Below are positions 7,584 to 15,916 of a DNA stretch of 64,000 nucleotides, one piece after another (position 1 is the stretch's first letter; the number at the start of each line of letters is the position of its first letter). Made by a program: the position numbers and the translations under genes. The stretch is from a virus: the IMG/VR virus record IMGVR_UViG_3300046787_000675, positions 62,001 to 126,000 of that record. One strand, written 5' to 3'. A model generated the notes under the pieces. That model saw nothing but the letters and a program-made list of their open reading frames with translations. It had not been told where the DNA came from and ran no database searches.

Positions 7584-9200
7584 TTATTCCTTTAATTTTG
7601 TTCTGTAATGATTTTCAATTAAGATGTTTATATCCTCCGGAATATATAACGCTTTTTTGGCTCTTGTACAAGCAACATACAATAAATTAGCTTCTTCTGT
7701 TCTAGAAAAAGAATACACAGTTGGAAGTAGATAATTCTTACTTACCTGTTTATTTTTTCTATTATCAGCCTCAATAAATGTATCAACGAAGTCTGTACTT
7801 ACTTCAACAACATCCCATTCTAGGCCTTTAGATCTATGTGCTGTTGTTAGAAGTATAACTGCTTTGTTTTCGGGGACTGCCTCAATCATTATTTTATTAA
7901 CAAGATTCGGAATGTCTTTCCCGTATCGTGCAGTTACTGATAATAATATCTGTGTAGCTACATCATCCGCCCCGGCAGCATAGGCTGCTAGAGATTTAAC
8001 CGCATCAAATGTTCTAATAAAAGAATTCTTTATATGTGCTTTTTTTCCTTCCGATAAATAGTGGACATCCAATACATCTTGCAATAAATCGGACGGCTTT
8101 CCTCCGGAAAAACCAAATGGGATTTTTTTAGCTAAACATATAGCAGCATTATCGAATAACTTGGCATTAGTACGCGTCAAAACAGTTCGTTTAAGCATTC
8201 CTATTGATGATCCTGGATATACAATATGCACACCCGGAGTAATAAGAGGATCAACTATATCGTTAGTTATGGTAGAGCTTAGCGGTACATCCTCATCCTT
8301 CCAGGACTTAAGGATTTTTGTTGCTAATCCGGCAATATAAGGAGGGAAACGGAATGTATACGAAAGTCTGTATTCTTCTGTTATGTTCTCTATATTGTCA
8401 AAGGCATTACAGCTACCTCTCCAGGAATAGATTTGTTGGTGCGGGTCTCCTACATAAAATTTGCATGAACTGGCTCTATTCACAATATCTAATGTAGCTG
8501 CATTAGCATCTTGTGCTTCGTCGTACATTATGTAGTCGTAATGTTTACCTAAATCCATACCTTTTAATTGATATAACTTTAAATAACCATCGTGTGTTAA
8601 TGGGAACGAATCCTCAAAGCTGATCATAACATTCCAGATATTTTTCGCTATGGTAAGGATGACAGCGTCTGGTATTTGTATACCCAATTTAGTCATATAA
8701 CTGTACGGAATGTTATTTTCATTTATTTCGCGGTCAGCTGATTGAGTATATTTATTAACTGTTAGCCAAGCTATATTTGTTAGGCCCCAGTCGACTATGT
8801 ATCGCGAACACCACAAATATACTTCCGATGACGCCTCTATCTCTTTAGATATTATTTTTCTAAGGATATACTCGACACATGTTTTTATTGATGTTTTATA
8901 AGGGTCGGTTATCATTTTGCCGGCTTCCCGGTATTGAGTACCTACGCTGGCGTATGCCAGTTGATGTGTGGTTACAACAGTAACTGTTCTAGGGAACTTT
9001 TGTTTGGCTTCTACTACAATATCTTTATTGTATGCCAAGTATAGTCCTTTCCACGAAGGCATTTTTTTACTTATGCTTTTAGTTAGTTCTACCAGTATAG
9101 TTGTTTTGCCACATCCGGCATAAGCTTTTATAGCTATTGTGTCGTCTTTATTGTACGACCGCTGGATAACAGCATTCTGTTCTGGTGTGTAGGATTTCAT
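7584..9200 (-). CDS. UvrD/Rep-like superfamily 1 DNA helicase
   Basis: This 538-residue protein shows the SF1A helicase signature: Walker A AYAGCGKT (26-33), motif Ia region QLAYASVG, motif II DEAQD (227-231), motif III GDPHQQIYSWRG (251-262), motif V TTAHRSKGLEWDVV and motif VI LLYVACTRAKKALYI near the C-terminus. It should unwind DNA 3'-5' using ATP and may act in replication restart or in removing proteins from DNA, much as T4 Dda or host UvrD do. It is compact relative to UvrD (about 720 aa). The ATG follows AAAAGGA, and the gene begins a new transcription unit just after the terminator at 9281-9309. Confidence 0.93.
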   Translation of the reverse strand: MKSYTPEQNAVIQRSYNKDDTIAIKAYAGCGKTTILVELTKSISKKMPSWKGLYLAYNKDIVVEAKQKFPRTVTVVTTHQLAYASVGTQYREAGKMITDPYKTSIKTCVEYILRKIISKEIEASSEVYLWCSRYIVDWGLTNIAWLTVNKYTQSADREINENNIPYSYMTKLGIQIPDAVILTIAKNIWNVMISFEDSFPLTHDGYLKLYQLKGMDLGKHYDYIMYDEAQDANAATLDIVNRASSCKFYVGDPHQQIYSWRGSCNAFDNIENITEEYRLSYTFRFPPYIAGLATKILKSWKDEDVPLSSTITNDIVDPLITPGVHIVYPGSSIGMLKRTVLTRTNAKLFDNAAICLAKKIPFGFSGGKPSDLLQDVLDVHYLSEGKKAHIKNSFIRTFDAVKSLAAYAAGADDVATQILLSVTARYGKDIPNLVNKIMIEAVPENKAVILLTTAHRSKGLEWDVVEVSTDFVDTFIEADNRKNKQVSKNYLLPTVYSFSRTEEANLLYVACTRAKKALYIPEDINILIENHYRTKLKE

Positions 9201-9280
9201 TATTATTTTTCCTTTTATGATAAATATAGCCTATATAAATTCTATATCTGGGGTATATTACCTTACCTCATTTATAAATA

Positions 9281-9309
9281 AAAGAGCCGGAGATCTTCTC
9301 CGGCTCTTT
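9281..9309 (-). terminator. Strong intrinsic terminator
   Basis: A perfect 13-base-pair stem, AAAGAGCCGGAGA paired with TCTCCGGCTCTTT around a 3-base loop, is followed on the minus strand by TTTATTTAT. It ends transcription from the 9314-9952 gene and upstream genes before the UvrD-like helicase gene. It also has T residues on the other side, so it could work in both directions. Confidence 0.85.
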
Positions 9310-9313
9310 GTTT

Positions 9314-9952
9314 TTAGCCTATATCTGGATATTCTTCTACAGATTCGTCAGCTGTATATTCAACTAGATCCTTTGCGATTTGCGTAGCAATCTTAATTAG
9401 ATTATCGTCGCTTTCACTAATCGATCTACTCAGAATATCTTTTATTTTTTCAATAGAGTTTTGTAGTTTAACCTGTTTACTGATTCTGTCCACCAAGATA
9501 GGCTTACAACTATCAAAGTTTATAGATTTCAAAACATCTAGTAATTGATTTAATTGGTCAATTGATAGTGTATTTATACCTGTATAAAAGCTATCTACTA
9601 AACGACATAAATCTCGTGATTCTTTGTATACTTCATAGGGTATACCTGATTCGTCAGGGGAATTTACAGGTTCAATTTTATCTTCTTTAAGAAGATCTTC
9701 TTCTGCATATAAAGGTATATTAATATGGTTTTTATCGTTTTCTAAACTAATTTCTATACCGTTATTCGATACAGCGATATTTACATCTACGTGCGTGAAT
9801 ACCCCGTCAGATGTTATTGCCGGTACATTCAGTTTACTCTTTTTAGGTTTACCGTCTGTCATGTTGACTATGGTTAATATTTTGTCTCTGTCTTTTACAG
9901 TTATGTTTTTACCTAACTTATCTACAACAGCATATATCGTTTTTTCTTGCAT
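9314..9952 (-). CDS. Hypothetical protein (212 aa)
   Basis: ATG at 9952 is preceded by AGGAAATAGT. The N-terminal half is beta-rich with repeated Val/Ile strands, followed by an acidic linker (about 88-105) and a helical C-terminal half. It is the last gene of its transcription unit, ending 5 bases before the terminator. I do not recognise a family. Confidence 0.65.
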   Translation of the reverse strand: MQEKTIYAVVDKLGKNITVKDRDKILTIVNMTDGKPKKSKLNVPAITSDGVFTHVDVNIAVSNNGIEISLENDKNHINIPLYAEEDLLKEDKIEPVNSPDESGIPYEVYKESRDLCRLVDSFYTGINTLSIDQLNQLLDVLKSINFDSCKPILVDRISKQVKLQNSIEKIKDILSRSISESDDNLIKIATQIAKDLVEYTADESVEEYPDIG

Positions 9953-9953
9953 A

Positions 9954-10337
9954 CTATTTCCTACTTTCTTTTCCGCTTTTATAATAGGTGTTATAGATTT
10001 TAATCAACTTAGTTTGATTACTCTCTGTAAGCTGTTTCCACTCTTTCCACGTATTTTCCGAAGGAGGGACGTTGTTTTCACCAGAACTACCATGTATATG
10101 TCCTAACCATTTGGCTTTATCTGCCAATATATCCATTATAGATCTATCTTTAACAATATCCTCTTCCTGTTCCTCCGGATTATGTTGTCTTTTTCTTTTG
10201 GGGGGATGTCTATGATTTTTGTTTTTAGGGACATCATCTGTAACGTCTTTAAACCTATTGAGTAACTTGTTTCGTCTTTTCTTGTTACTTAATAATATTT
10301 TTTCATTTCGACCCTCCTCTTTTTTTTCTATGTCCAT
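9954..10337 (-). CDS. Highly basic hypothetical protein (127 aa)
   Basis: The first half is extremely rich in Lys, Arg and Asn, with clusters such as NKKRRNKLLNR and PPKRKRQ, likely disordered and able to bind nucleic acid. The second half is more ordered, with several Trp residues. An AAGG lies upstream of the ATG at 10337. It directly precedes the 9314-9952 gene with one base between them. Function is unknown. Confidence 0.6.
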   Translation of the reverse strand: MDIEKKEEGRNEKILLSNKKRRNKLLNRFKDVTDDVPKNKNHRHPPKRKRQHNPEEQEEDIVKDRSIMDILADKAKWLGHIHGSSGENNVPPSENTWKEWKQLTESNQTKLIKIYNTYYKSGKESRK

Positions 10338-10346
10338 TATTATACC

Positions 10347-10754
10347 TTATTTAGCCATTTTTTTAGGGGGAATATATCCGAGCTCTTCGGCTTTTTTATC
10401 GGAGAGGATATTGAATCCTTTGCGCTCCTCGTCGATTCTCATTGTCCTTTCAATACGATTAGCGTAGTCCGCTAAATTAAGATGAGCCATCGTCTCTTTT
10501 GTTTTTAGATAAACAGTCCCATCGGACGCCTGCCAATGCGTATTGTCCGGGATTTGTTCGACGGCTTGTCTACACTCCTCTTTAAATGTACTGCTTAAGT
10601 GTTTATAGACTGTATCACTAACAACTACCAGTGCTTGTTCTTTGCTACATTTAGTTGTTGTCATTTCTTCGTTTATAAATGCTTCTGTAACGATTTTTAA
10701 AGTGTCCGCTAATGTGTTAACGGAATTAATATAATTTGTTAAATTACTGCTCAT
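10347..10754 (-). CDS. Hypothetical protein (135 aa)
   Basis: ATG at 10754 lies within the end of the RdgC-like gene (11-base overlap) and follows AAGGA, implying coupled translation with it. The product is a soluble helical protein without recognisable motifs. Its position suggests it may work with the RdgC-like protein, but that is inference from neighbourhood only. Confidence 0.62.
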   Translation of the reverse strand: MSSNLTNYINSVNTLADTLKIVTEAFINEEMTTTKCSKEQALVVVSDTVYKHLSSTFKEECRQAVEQIPDNTHWQASDGTVYLKTKETMAHLNLADYANRIERTMRIDEERKGFNILSDKKAEELGYIPPKKMAK

Positions 10755-11823
10755 TTTTGATCCTTGTATTTAACCATTCGGTCATTTCTTTTTTAGTTTC
10801 TTCATAGTTATGTATTGTTTCATTAGCATAGTGTTCAACTAATTCCTGCAATACTTTTTCAAATAGACATAGATTATCCATATGGATAAGCTGAGTATCG
10901 TCTGACGGGTCTGGGTTATCTATACCGGGTAATTGTAATCCGCTTATAGTTCGATTAATAGCATTAAAAGAACATGTGAATAAATCACCATTATCCCCAT
11001 GATAAATATGTAACATAAGAGATGCAGAACAAAGTAATTTACCTTGAGCTAATGCCATGGTTAATTCTTTGGACTGTGTTGGTCTATTCTCTGTTACTTT
11101 TATCTCTTTTCCGGATGTAGTCGAATTATCATCTGCTTTCACAGCTAAAGGTCCGTCTACAGCTGCAACAATAGTGAAATTAGTTGTTTTGATATATCGG
11201 TCGGTCTCTGCCCGGAATAATAACCATGTCAGCATCTCTGCCTCAATACCCTGATGTGATGCTTCGTCTGTATCTACAAGGCTTATTTTATTGTAAGCTT
11301 CGTTGTAAGACGTAAAGAAAAACATATTATCAAAAGATTCACTCAATAAATAAGAAACACTATCTGCTGTCTTTTCTGATGTAGTACAGATAAAGGCTTC
11401 TCCTCTCGAAGGAAATAAAAGCACAGTTACTGTTTTTACTTTTACAGGGGCATCTTTCTCTAATGTTTCTCTTACAGACTCTTTTATCTGTTTTAATTTA
11501 CTCTTAGATACATAAGATACATTGAATTCTTTTTTGAATCCTTCTTCTTGACGTTTAACTAATGCATCCATAGTCCCTTTATCAATCTGTTTTTCTACTG
11601 AGACAAACAGAAAGTTCAAACATCCGCCTATTTCTGTTTTGTCCTCTGTAAATTCGACATCACCAGGGAATGATGCAGACCATCCGCAACCTTCTTTTGT
11701 GATATCTTCTTTTCCGTGTTTTTTTAGTGCCTCGATTATACTTTCAGTATCAGTATATGAGGGAGTCCATCTATAATGGCTGTATCCTATTTTAGGGTAC
11801 TTGTCTTGTGTTTTCTTTCTCAT
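10744..11823 (-). CDS. rdgC: RdgC-like DNA-binding recombination regulator
   Basis: The protein (359 aa) has the RdgC layout: a first domain, then a central basic helix (K-S-K-L-K-Q-I-K-E-S-V-R-E-T-L-E, about 106-122), a PV-x-strand segment, and a second strand/helix unit with TSEKTADSVSYLLSESF, aligning by eye with the AKKAEDTLALLRKSL region of E. coli RdgC. RdgC forms a ring around duplex DNA and blocks RecA-type recombinase loading. With a RecA/UvsX-like gene in the same genome, a role in tuning recombination is plausible. Length is close to the bacterial protein (about 300) with an N-terminal and C-terminal extension. Recognition is by pattern, not by search. Confidence 0.6.
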   Translation of the reverse strand: MRKKTQDKYPKIGYSHYRWTPSYTDTESIIEALKKHGKEDITKEGCGWSASFPGDVEFTEDKTEIGGCLNFLFVSVEKQIDKGTMDALVKRQEEGFKKEFNVSYVSKSKLKQIKESVRETLEKDAPVKVKTVTVLLFPSRGEAFICTTSEKTADSVSYLLSESFDNMFFFTSYNEAYNKISLVDTDEASHQGIEAEMLTWLLFRAETDRYIKTTNFTIVAAVDGPLAVKADDNSTTSGKEIKVTENRPTQSKELTMALAQGKLLCSASLMLHIYHGDNGDLFTCSFNAINRTISGLQLPGIDNPDPSDDTQLIHMDNLCLFEKVLQELVEHYANETIHNYEETKKEMTEWLNTRIKNEQ

Positions 11824-11829
11824 GTTTAC

Positions 11830-11940
11830 TCACTTTTTTGTTTTTGACCATATTACGTGCATATACACCGTAAATACAAGCAACGGATAAAAAATAAAGA
11901 AAGCAAGTATATGTAACACAATGAATAAATAATTGACCAT
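11830..11940 (-). CDS. Very small membrane protein (36 aa)
   Basis: A frame from ATG at 11940 to TGA at 11830 encodes one long hydrophobic helix (residues about 4-26) followed by a short basic tail ending SKTKK, so the C-terminus is probably cytoplasmic. The gene fits exactly between its neighbours, ending 6 bases before the rdgC-like start. The ribosome binding site is weak (AAAG, far upstream). Confidence 0.45.
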   Translation of the reverse strand: MVNYLFIVLHILAFFIFYPLLVFTVYMHVIWSKTKK

Positions 11941-11971
11941 GTTTTTTTTACTTTCTTTATGCTTTTTATTT

Positions 11972-12175
11972 TTATAGTTGGATAAGATGACCATCTACTT
12001 TGATGGTATCTTTTTTATCACTGTCGAAGTCATCATAACTTATAGCTTTTACGGGTTTAAAATTCGTAATATTAAAAAATTGCTGGGTAAATTTTACTCC
12101 GTACTCTTTTTTAAATTTTTCCATTTTTATAATCCGTTTGTCAGTTATATCGGGAACTTCTTTCCAATCTATCAT
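11972..12175 (-). CDS. Small hypothetical protein (67 aa)
   Basis: ATG at 12175 has an AAAGG ribosome binding site 7 bases upstream. The product is charged, with aromatic residues in the middle, and no membrane segment. It is the first gene after the terminator at 12205-12232. No family is recognised. Confidence 0.6.
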   Translation of the reverse strand: MIDWKEVPDITDKRIIKMEKFKKEYGVKFTQQFFNITNFKPVKAISYDDFDSDKKDTIKVDGHLIQL

Positions 12176-12204
12176 ATTTTTTACCTTTCTTTATGTTAAA
12201 TAAA

Positions 12205-12232
12205 AAACCAGCAGTTTTTACATTGCTGGTTT
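12205..12232 (-). terminator. Intrinsic terminator
   Basis: A 9-base-pair stem (AAACCAGCA with TGCTGGTTT, 10-base loop) is followed on the minus strand by a run of T residues (TTTTATTT). It lies 4 bases after the stop of the YopX-like gene and ends that transcription unit. Confidence 0.8.
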
Positions 12233-12236
12233 GTTG

Positions 12237-12821
12237 TTATATAGTATCTACAAAGATATTACCTATTTTTGTAGTTACAGCTGCATATAGAATAGAGATG
12301 CTTAAAGTAGCACATTGCCAGGCTTCTGGGGTTGTTGTTGACAATATCCATCGTTTATTATATCTATCGTAAACAACGTAATAATGCTCTTTATCAGAAT
12401 CCTCGACTATATCGCCATCGTACAACTCCTGTCCTTTCTTATCTCGTGCAAAGGAATTCTCCATAACAATAAACATGTTATCTAGTGGCATTATAAAATA
12501 ATACACACCGGCTATTACTGCTGTTTCGAATGAATGCCAGGAAGATGTATCTTCTCCTGCAGATGCAGGGATCAAAACTTTGTTACCCGATAATAACACC
12601 CCGTAATCCATTTTCTTATATTCCTTATCCCATAACCTGTATACAGCTACTCGATGAGGCATATATGCAGGTGTTTCCGGGAAAGGAAGATTATCTAAGT
12701 TTTCTTTTTTATACTTAGCGTAGTCATTTATAAGAGCATTAAATACAGGAGTGTTTTTTATCTTAGGTACATGAGCTGCGTGTACAATATCTTGTACTTT
12801 TTTACTCGTTGTACTAATCAT
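12237..12821 (-). CDS. YopX-like domain protein (194 aa)
   Basis: The C-terminal part contains the pattern ARDKKGQELYDGDIVEDS followed by YVVYDRYNKRWIL, which matches the core of the phage YopX domain (DKNGKEIYEGDIV followed by a VVFD strand). YopX proteins are common in phage genomes and have no settled function. The N-terminal 115 residues are not recognised. The gene is last in its unit, directly before a terminator. Confidence 0.55.
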   Translation of the reverse strand: MISTTSKKVQDIVHAAHVPKIKNTPVFNALINDYAKYKKENLDNLPFPETPAYMPHRVAVYRLWDKEYKKMDYGVLLSGNKVLIPASAGEDTSSWHSFETAVIAGVYYFIMPLDNMFIVMENSFARDKKGQELYDGDIVEDSDKEHYYVVYDRYNKRWILSTTTPEAWQCATLSISILYAAVTTKIGNIFVDTI

Positions 12822-12840
12822 TGCGAATACGTCTTCGTTT

Positions 12841-13662
12841 TTATTTTACAGTAACAAGATCTTCTGTTTTACATGAAGAGTATTCATCTAGTTTAGTAGG
12901 GAGATCAACAAACTTTAAAACACAAGTATCCTGAGGTTTGGTTTTTTCTGCTTTTACAACAGTCTCTGTTATAAAACTTACTTCCCATCCTTTTGTTCCT
13001 AGAATCGCGGTAAGAACAGATGCATAGAAAGCATATTGGACCTTCAATGTCTCCAGATATTCTTCTGATGTCGCTTTTAAAGAAACATAGATACTTAATT
13101 TATCGTCTTTCACATAATGGTGAATACAATCTACGATCATAGCTATAACACACGATTTTACTTCTGCAATATTAACTGTGTGTATAGTTACACCGTTACC
13201 CTCTTTTAATGCAGGCAAAGAATTAATTAGATTCTGTAACTGGTCGATGTTGTCTGCGGGTTCCCAGAGCTCTGTTTTATTATCTTTTGTACCTACGTCC
13301 GTTACATACGAATAACTACTCCAGGCTCGAATATTTTTACCGTAGTAGGATCCAATATTATCTGTTTGTTGTAATATCATGAGCTGTTCCGGATATAGTT
13401 TTTCACCTTTAACGTAAGCAGCTAAAGATGCCTCGTATTGGCTTTGTGTAGGGAGTTTATCTTCACTGTTTCCTAATACACGTAATAAACGCACGACTAG
13501 TTCGTGACCTAGAGATACAAAGCCTTTAGCTCCGTTTCTATATAATTCAGATAATTTTGTAGATCCATTGATATTCCACAACATTTCCCCTACTGCATCT
13601 ATGGCTGTCTGTTTAGACAGAGCTACACTCAATAAGCCATTTGTTGAATTTATTTTAATCAT
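12841..13662 (-). CDS. Hypothetical protein (273 aa)
   Basis: The start overlaps the previous gene by 4 bases and is preceded by AAAAGGA, so translation is coupled. The protein is acidic to neutral, with a mix of helices and strands, and has several Cys residues in the last third but no paired motif. I recognise no family. Confidence 0.65.
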   Translation of the reverse strand: MIKINSTNGLLSVALSKQTAIDAVGEMLWNINGSTKLSELYRNGAKGFVSLGHELVVRLLRVLGNSEDKLPTQSQYEASLAAYVKGEKLYPEQLMILQQTDNIGSYYGKNIRAWSSYSYVTDVGTKDNKTELWEPADNIDQLQNLINSLPALKEGNGVTIHTVNIAEVKSCVIAMIVDCIHHYVKDDKLSIYVSLKATSEEYLETLKVQYAFYASVLTAILGTKGWEVSFITETVVKAEKTKPQDTCVLKFVDLPTKLDEYSSCKTEDLVTVK

Positions 13663-13946
13663 TCCAGTTCCTTTTCTACTTTGTGTAAGCCGGTCTTTAA
13701 TTTTTTAATTTTTGATGCGGTATACACTTTATTGTTTGTGATTATAGGTATATACCCTATATGTTTGTTCAACATAGGTATATCTATTTTTTCTGCTCGA
13801 ATATAAAACGATGTTATAGTTGTTTCCGGATTATGTATTCCCCCTTCGGCTAATTGTTGTCGGAAAGAAGTGTCATCGGATAATGGATATAACTTTTTAC
13901 TTATCTCTACAAAGCTATTTACATAAGGTAGTTTATTAGTAGTCAT
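13659..13946 (-). CDS. Small basic hypothetical protein (95 aa)
   Basis: ATG at 13946 follows a strong AGGAGGT ribosome binding site. The product is basic and ends in a Lys/Glu-rich helix. It is translationally coupled to the downstream 12841-13662 gene by a 4-base overlap. Function is unknown. Confidence 0.62.
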   Translation of the reverse strand: MTTNKLPYVNSFVEISKKLYPLSDDTSFRQQLAEGGIHNPETTITSFYIRAEKIDIPMLNKHIGYIPIITNNKVYTASKIKKLKTGLHKVEKELE

Positions 13947-13958
13947 GCTCTGTACCTC

Positions 13959-14660
13959 CTAATGTAACGGGTAAGAAATAATTTTATGTTTTGTACTCCA
14001 GCACTCTCGGCAATCCCCGCATACTCCTCCCTGTGTATAGGCCTTACATTCCTGTACGCCTTCTACATTTACTCCGGAGAAAAGTAAGTTAGGTATTCGT
14101 TGAAAATAAGAATACTGCTCTCTAGGATCTTTTCCAATAGTTGTAGCAGATAATCTTATTGTTAAATTCGACGGAATTGTATTACCGGAAGCTAAAAAAG
14201 CCTTAAGTATATTTACCTCTCGTGTAGGCAGCCAATGTCTTACTGTCGGCGTATTTCTAACCACAGACACTATCTTATACAAATGCTGAATACTTTGTAG
14301 GTCACCGGAATCATGCCATCTAAATACAGAGGTATCTTTACCCCTGGGGTTGTTTTTCTTGAAATTTATAAGAAAAGACATAGCAAATACCCAATAAGGC
14401 TTACTAATCGAAATTAGGCGCTTTTTATGGGCATTTACAGTGTTATCAAATACATACCTGCCTTTTAATGCATAGCATTTTGAACACACGCTGTTTTTTA
14501 CTTTCCTTAATTTACTTCCGGTTATGCAGTTTTTTGCTGATATTCCATAACCGTAACCCGGCATCTTAGATGGCTTAGATAAGCCTCCGACATATTCCCA
14601 TGCCGATTTTAGGTTTATGGTTTCCAGATCTAATTCTGTTTGTGTTTGTACTTCTATCAT
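13959..14660 (-). CDS. GP88 family phage protein
   Basis: The protein (233 aa) has the pattern typical of the phage/plasmid gene product 88 family: N-C-x-TGSKL (C45), then SVCSKCYALKGRY (C59, C62), a conserved FRWHDSGDLQS segment, LPTREVNIL, LTIRLSATTIG, and C-terminal cysteines in GGVCGDCRECW. The cysteines suggest a metal or iron-sulfur centre. The family is widespread in phages, but its function is not established. The start has only a weak ribosome binding site. Confidence 0.8.
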   Translation of the reverse strand: MIEVQTQTELDLETINLKSAWEYVGGLSKPSKMPGYGYGISAKNCITGSKLRKVKNSVCSKCYALKGRYVFDNTVNAHKKRLISISKPYWVFAMSFLINFKKNNPRGKDTSVFRWHDSGDLQSIQHLYKIVSVVRNTPTVRHWLPTREVNILKAFLASGNTIPSNLTIRLSATTIGKDPREQYSYFQRIPNLLFSGVNVEGVQECKAYTQGGVCGDCRECWSTKHKIISYPLH

Positions 14661-14745
14661 GTTCTTTTATCATATTACATATTTCCTTTTCTTTATGTTT
14701 ATTCTTTTTTATAATAACGCTTTTAGAGTCCCGTCGGACATATAA

Positions 14746-14772
14746 CCCGGGAAAAAACTAAATTTTCCCGGG
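14746..14772. other. Stable hairpin in intergenic region
   Basis: CCCGGGAAAA and TTTTCCCGGG form a 10-base-pair perfect inverted repeat with a 7-base loop, 8 bases after the stop of the 14781-14954 gene. No T run follows on either strand, so it may be an mRNA-stabilising or processing hairpin, or a weak terminator, between two leftward genes. The rest of the 14661-14780 gap holds a smaller GTCC-GGAC hairpin (about 14729-14740) and an AT-rich TTATTATAAAA box on the minus strand. Confidence 0.6.
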
Positions 14773-14780
14773 CTACAGTT

Positions 14781-14954
14781 TTATCTAGATATACGTGCCA
14801 GCACCGATGTAGATAAGGTCATACTCAAATGCATCGGAAGAACATGTGTTCTATCTTTTTTATATCTATCAATAATTTTTTTATTGCGTTCAGGCAATAA
14901 ATCGATTTCATTTTTTAGTTCCCATTTATAAGGTAGAGTTATTTCGTTTTTCAT
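14781..14954 (-). CDS. Small hypothetical protein (57 aa)
   Basis: ATG at 14954 has an AAGGA ribosome binding site; a longer in-frame start at 15056 is rejected because another small gene with its own strong site occupies that DNA. The product is basic, begins MKNEITLPYKWELKNEI, and has no membrane helix. Function is unknown. Confidence 0.55.
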   Translation of the reverse strand: MKNEITLPYKWELKNEIDLLPERNKKIIDRYKKDRTHVLPMHLSMTLSTSVLARISR

Positions 14955-14965
14955 AATTTTTTTCC

Positions 14966-15073
14966 TTATTTTGTAAAAAGTAAAATTAAAAAAACCAACA
15001 GCGCTGCAAGCGCTAAATATCCCATGTAATAAAATGAGAATCCGAAGAGAAAACAAAGATATAGCTTTGTCAT
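14966..15073 (-). CDS. Very small membrane protein (35 aa)
   Basis: ATG at 15073 follows AAAGGATACAAA, a good ribosome binding site, and the frame ends at TAA 14966. Almost the entire product is hydrophobic, with residues about 4-33 forming one or two membrane-spanning stretches, and it ends in Thr-Lys. It resembles the other tiny membrane proteins in this region only in size and character. Confidence 0.5.
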   Translation of the reverse strand: MTKLYLCFLFGFSFYYMGYLALAALLVFLILLFTK

Positions 15074-15125
15074 TTTGTATCCTTTAATTTATGCGCCTTT
15101 CGGCATTTTTTATTAATAGCAGTTT

Positions 15126-15710
15126 TTATGCTGTCGGAGACAACATAGACTGTAACTTTTCGGCTGCCTCATTACGCGAATCAAATGCTTCACTTACTAA
15201 GACATACGCTCTTTGTTTCCACCCCATAACCCGGAGGCGTTTTATGTCTTCTGCTTTATACACAGATTCTAACATAGATCTATGTACTGCAGCGGCAATA
15301 ATCCACCATTTCCCTTTATTACTCCATAGTTTGAGTTTTATATTGTTGGTAGGTTTAGGGGGCTCAGAAACTACAACAGCATTTTGTAGGTTTATTTTCT
15401 CTGGGGGATTTTTTAGTACGCCTTCTTTTAAGGTCGCAAATACAATTACCTCACCTTCAACTTCTACACCTACATAGAAATTACCCTCTGCTGATGGTCT
15501 GTAGTACTTCCAGTTATCTTTGACAACGGAAGCGACTTCCAGTGCTGCTTTGTAATCTTTGACTTCCAGACTTTCATCAAGAAGTCCGTAAACAAGGGCT
15601 TTCGCCTTATACTCTTGGGGGAGTATTTCCTTTAGTTTACTTACATATTGTTTAGGATTACTGCGGAAATTTAAACAAATTTCCTGTAGTTCTTTGATGT
15701 ATTTGGACAT
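15126..15710 (-). CDS. Hypothetical protein (194 aa)
   Basis: ATG at 15710 follows AAAAAGGA. The N-terminal 70 residues are helical, and the middle is beta-rich with a WSNKGKWWIIAAA segment. The C-terminus is a helical segment rich in Ala and Glu. It follows the zinc-ribbon gene by 41 bases. I recognise no family. Confidence 0.65.
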   Translation of the reverse strand: MSKYIKELQEICLNFRSNPKQYVSKLKEILPQEYKAKALVYGLLDESLEVKDYKAALEVASVVKDNWKYYRPSAEGNFYVGVEVEGEVIVFATLKEGVLKNPPEKINLQNAVVVSEPPKPTNNIKLKLWSNKGKWWIIAAAVHRSMLESVYKAEDIKRLRVMGWKQRAYVLVSEAFDSRNEAAEKLQSMLSPTA

Positions 15711-15751
15711 GTTAGTTCCTTTTTATTATATTACTTCGTTAAGGTGAAGTA

Positions 15752-15916
15752 TTACCTGCAGCGCCTCTTACAAGTTGAAGACGACATCTGCGAAGCCGAT
15801 TTTATATTATCTATAACAAGTGCATTAGATTTACATCTAGTGCACTTGGTAGGTGTTTTATTTACATACTCATAATTTTTACATTTAGAGCATGTATATC
15901 TATAAAGTGCACTCAT
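15752..15916 (-). CDS. Small zinc-ribbon protein (54 aa)
   Basis: The frame from ATG 15916 to TAA 15752 encodes two CxxC knuckles, YTCSKCKNY and TKCTRCKSN, separated by 12 residues, a compact zinc ribbon of the rubredoxin or ribosomal type. A tail with CKRRC follows. AGGAAG lies 7 bases before the ATG. The first 17 bases overlap the end of the initiator-like gene in another frame, suggesting coupled translation. It could bind DNA or RNA beside the initiator, but this is inference. Confidence 0.6.
   Translation of the reverse strand: MSALYRYTCSKCKNYEYVNKTPTKCTRCKSNALVIDNIKSASQMSSSTCKRRCR

Noticed and set aside
9273-9280. T4-type late promoter TATAAATA on the plus strand
   Set aside because: It lies next to a terminator with no rightward gene after it, and such an AT-rich string is expected by chance.
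14781-15056. A single 91-residue gene with a hydrophobic start
   Set aside because: The upstream half has no ribosome binding site at 15056, whereas two better starts with AAGGA at 14954 and 15073 give separate small genes.
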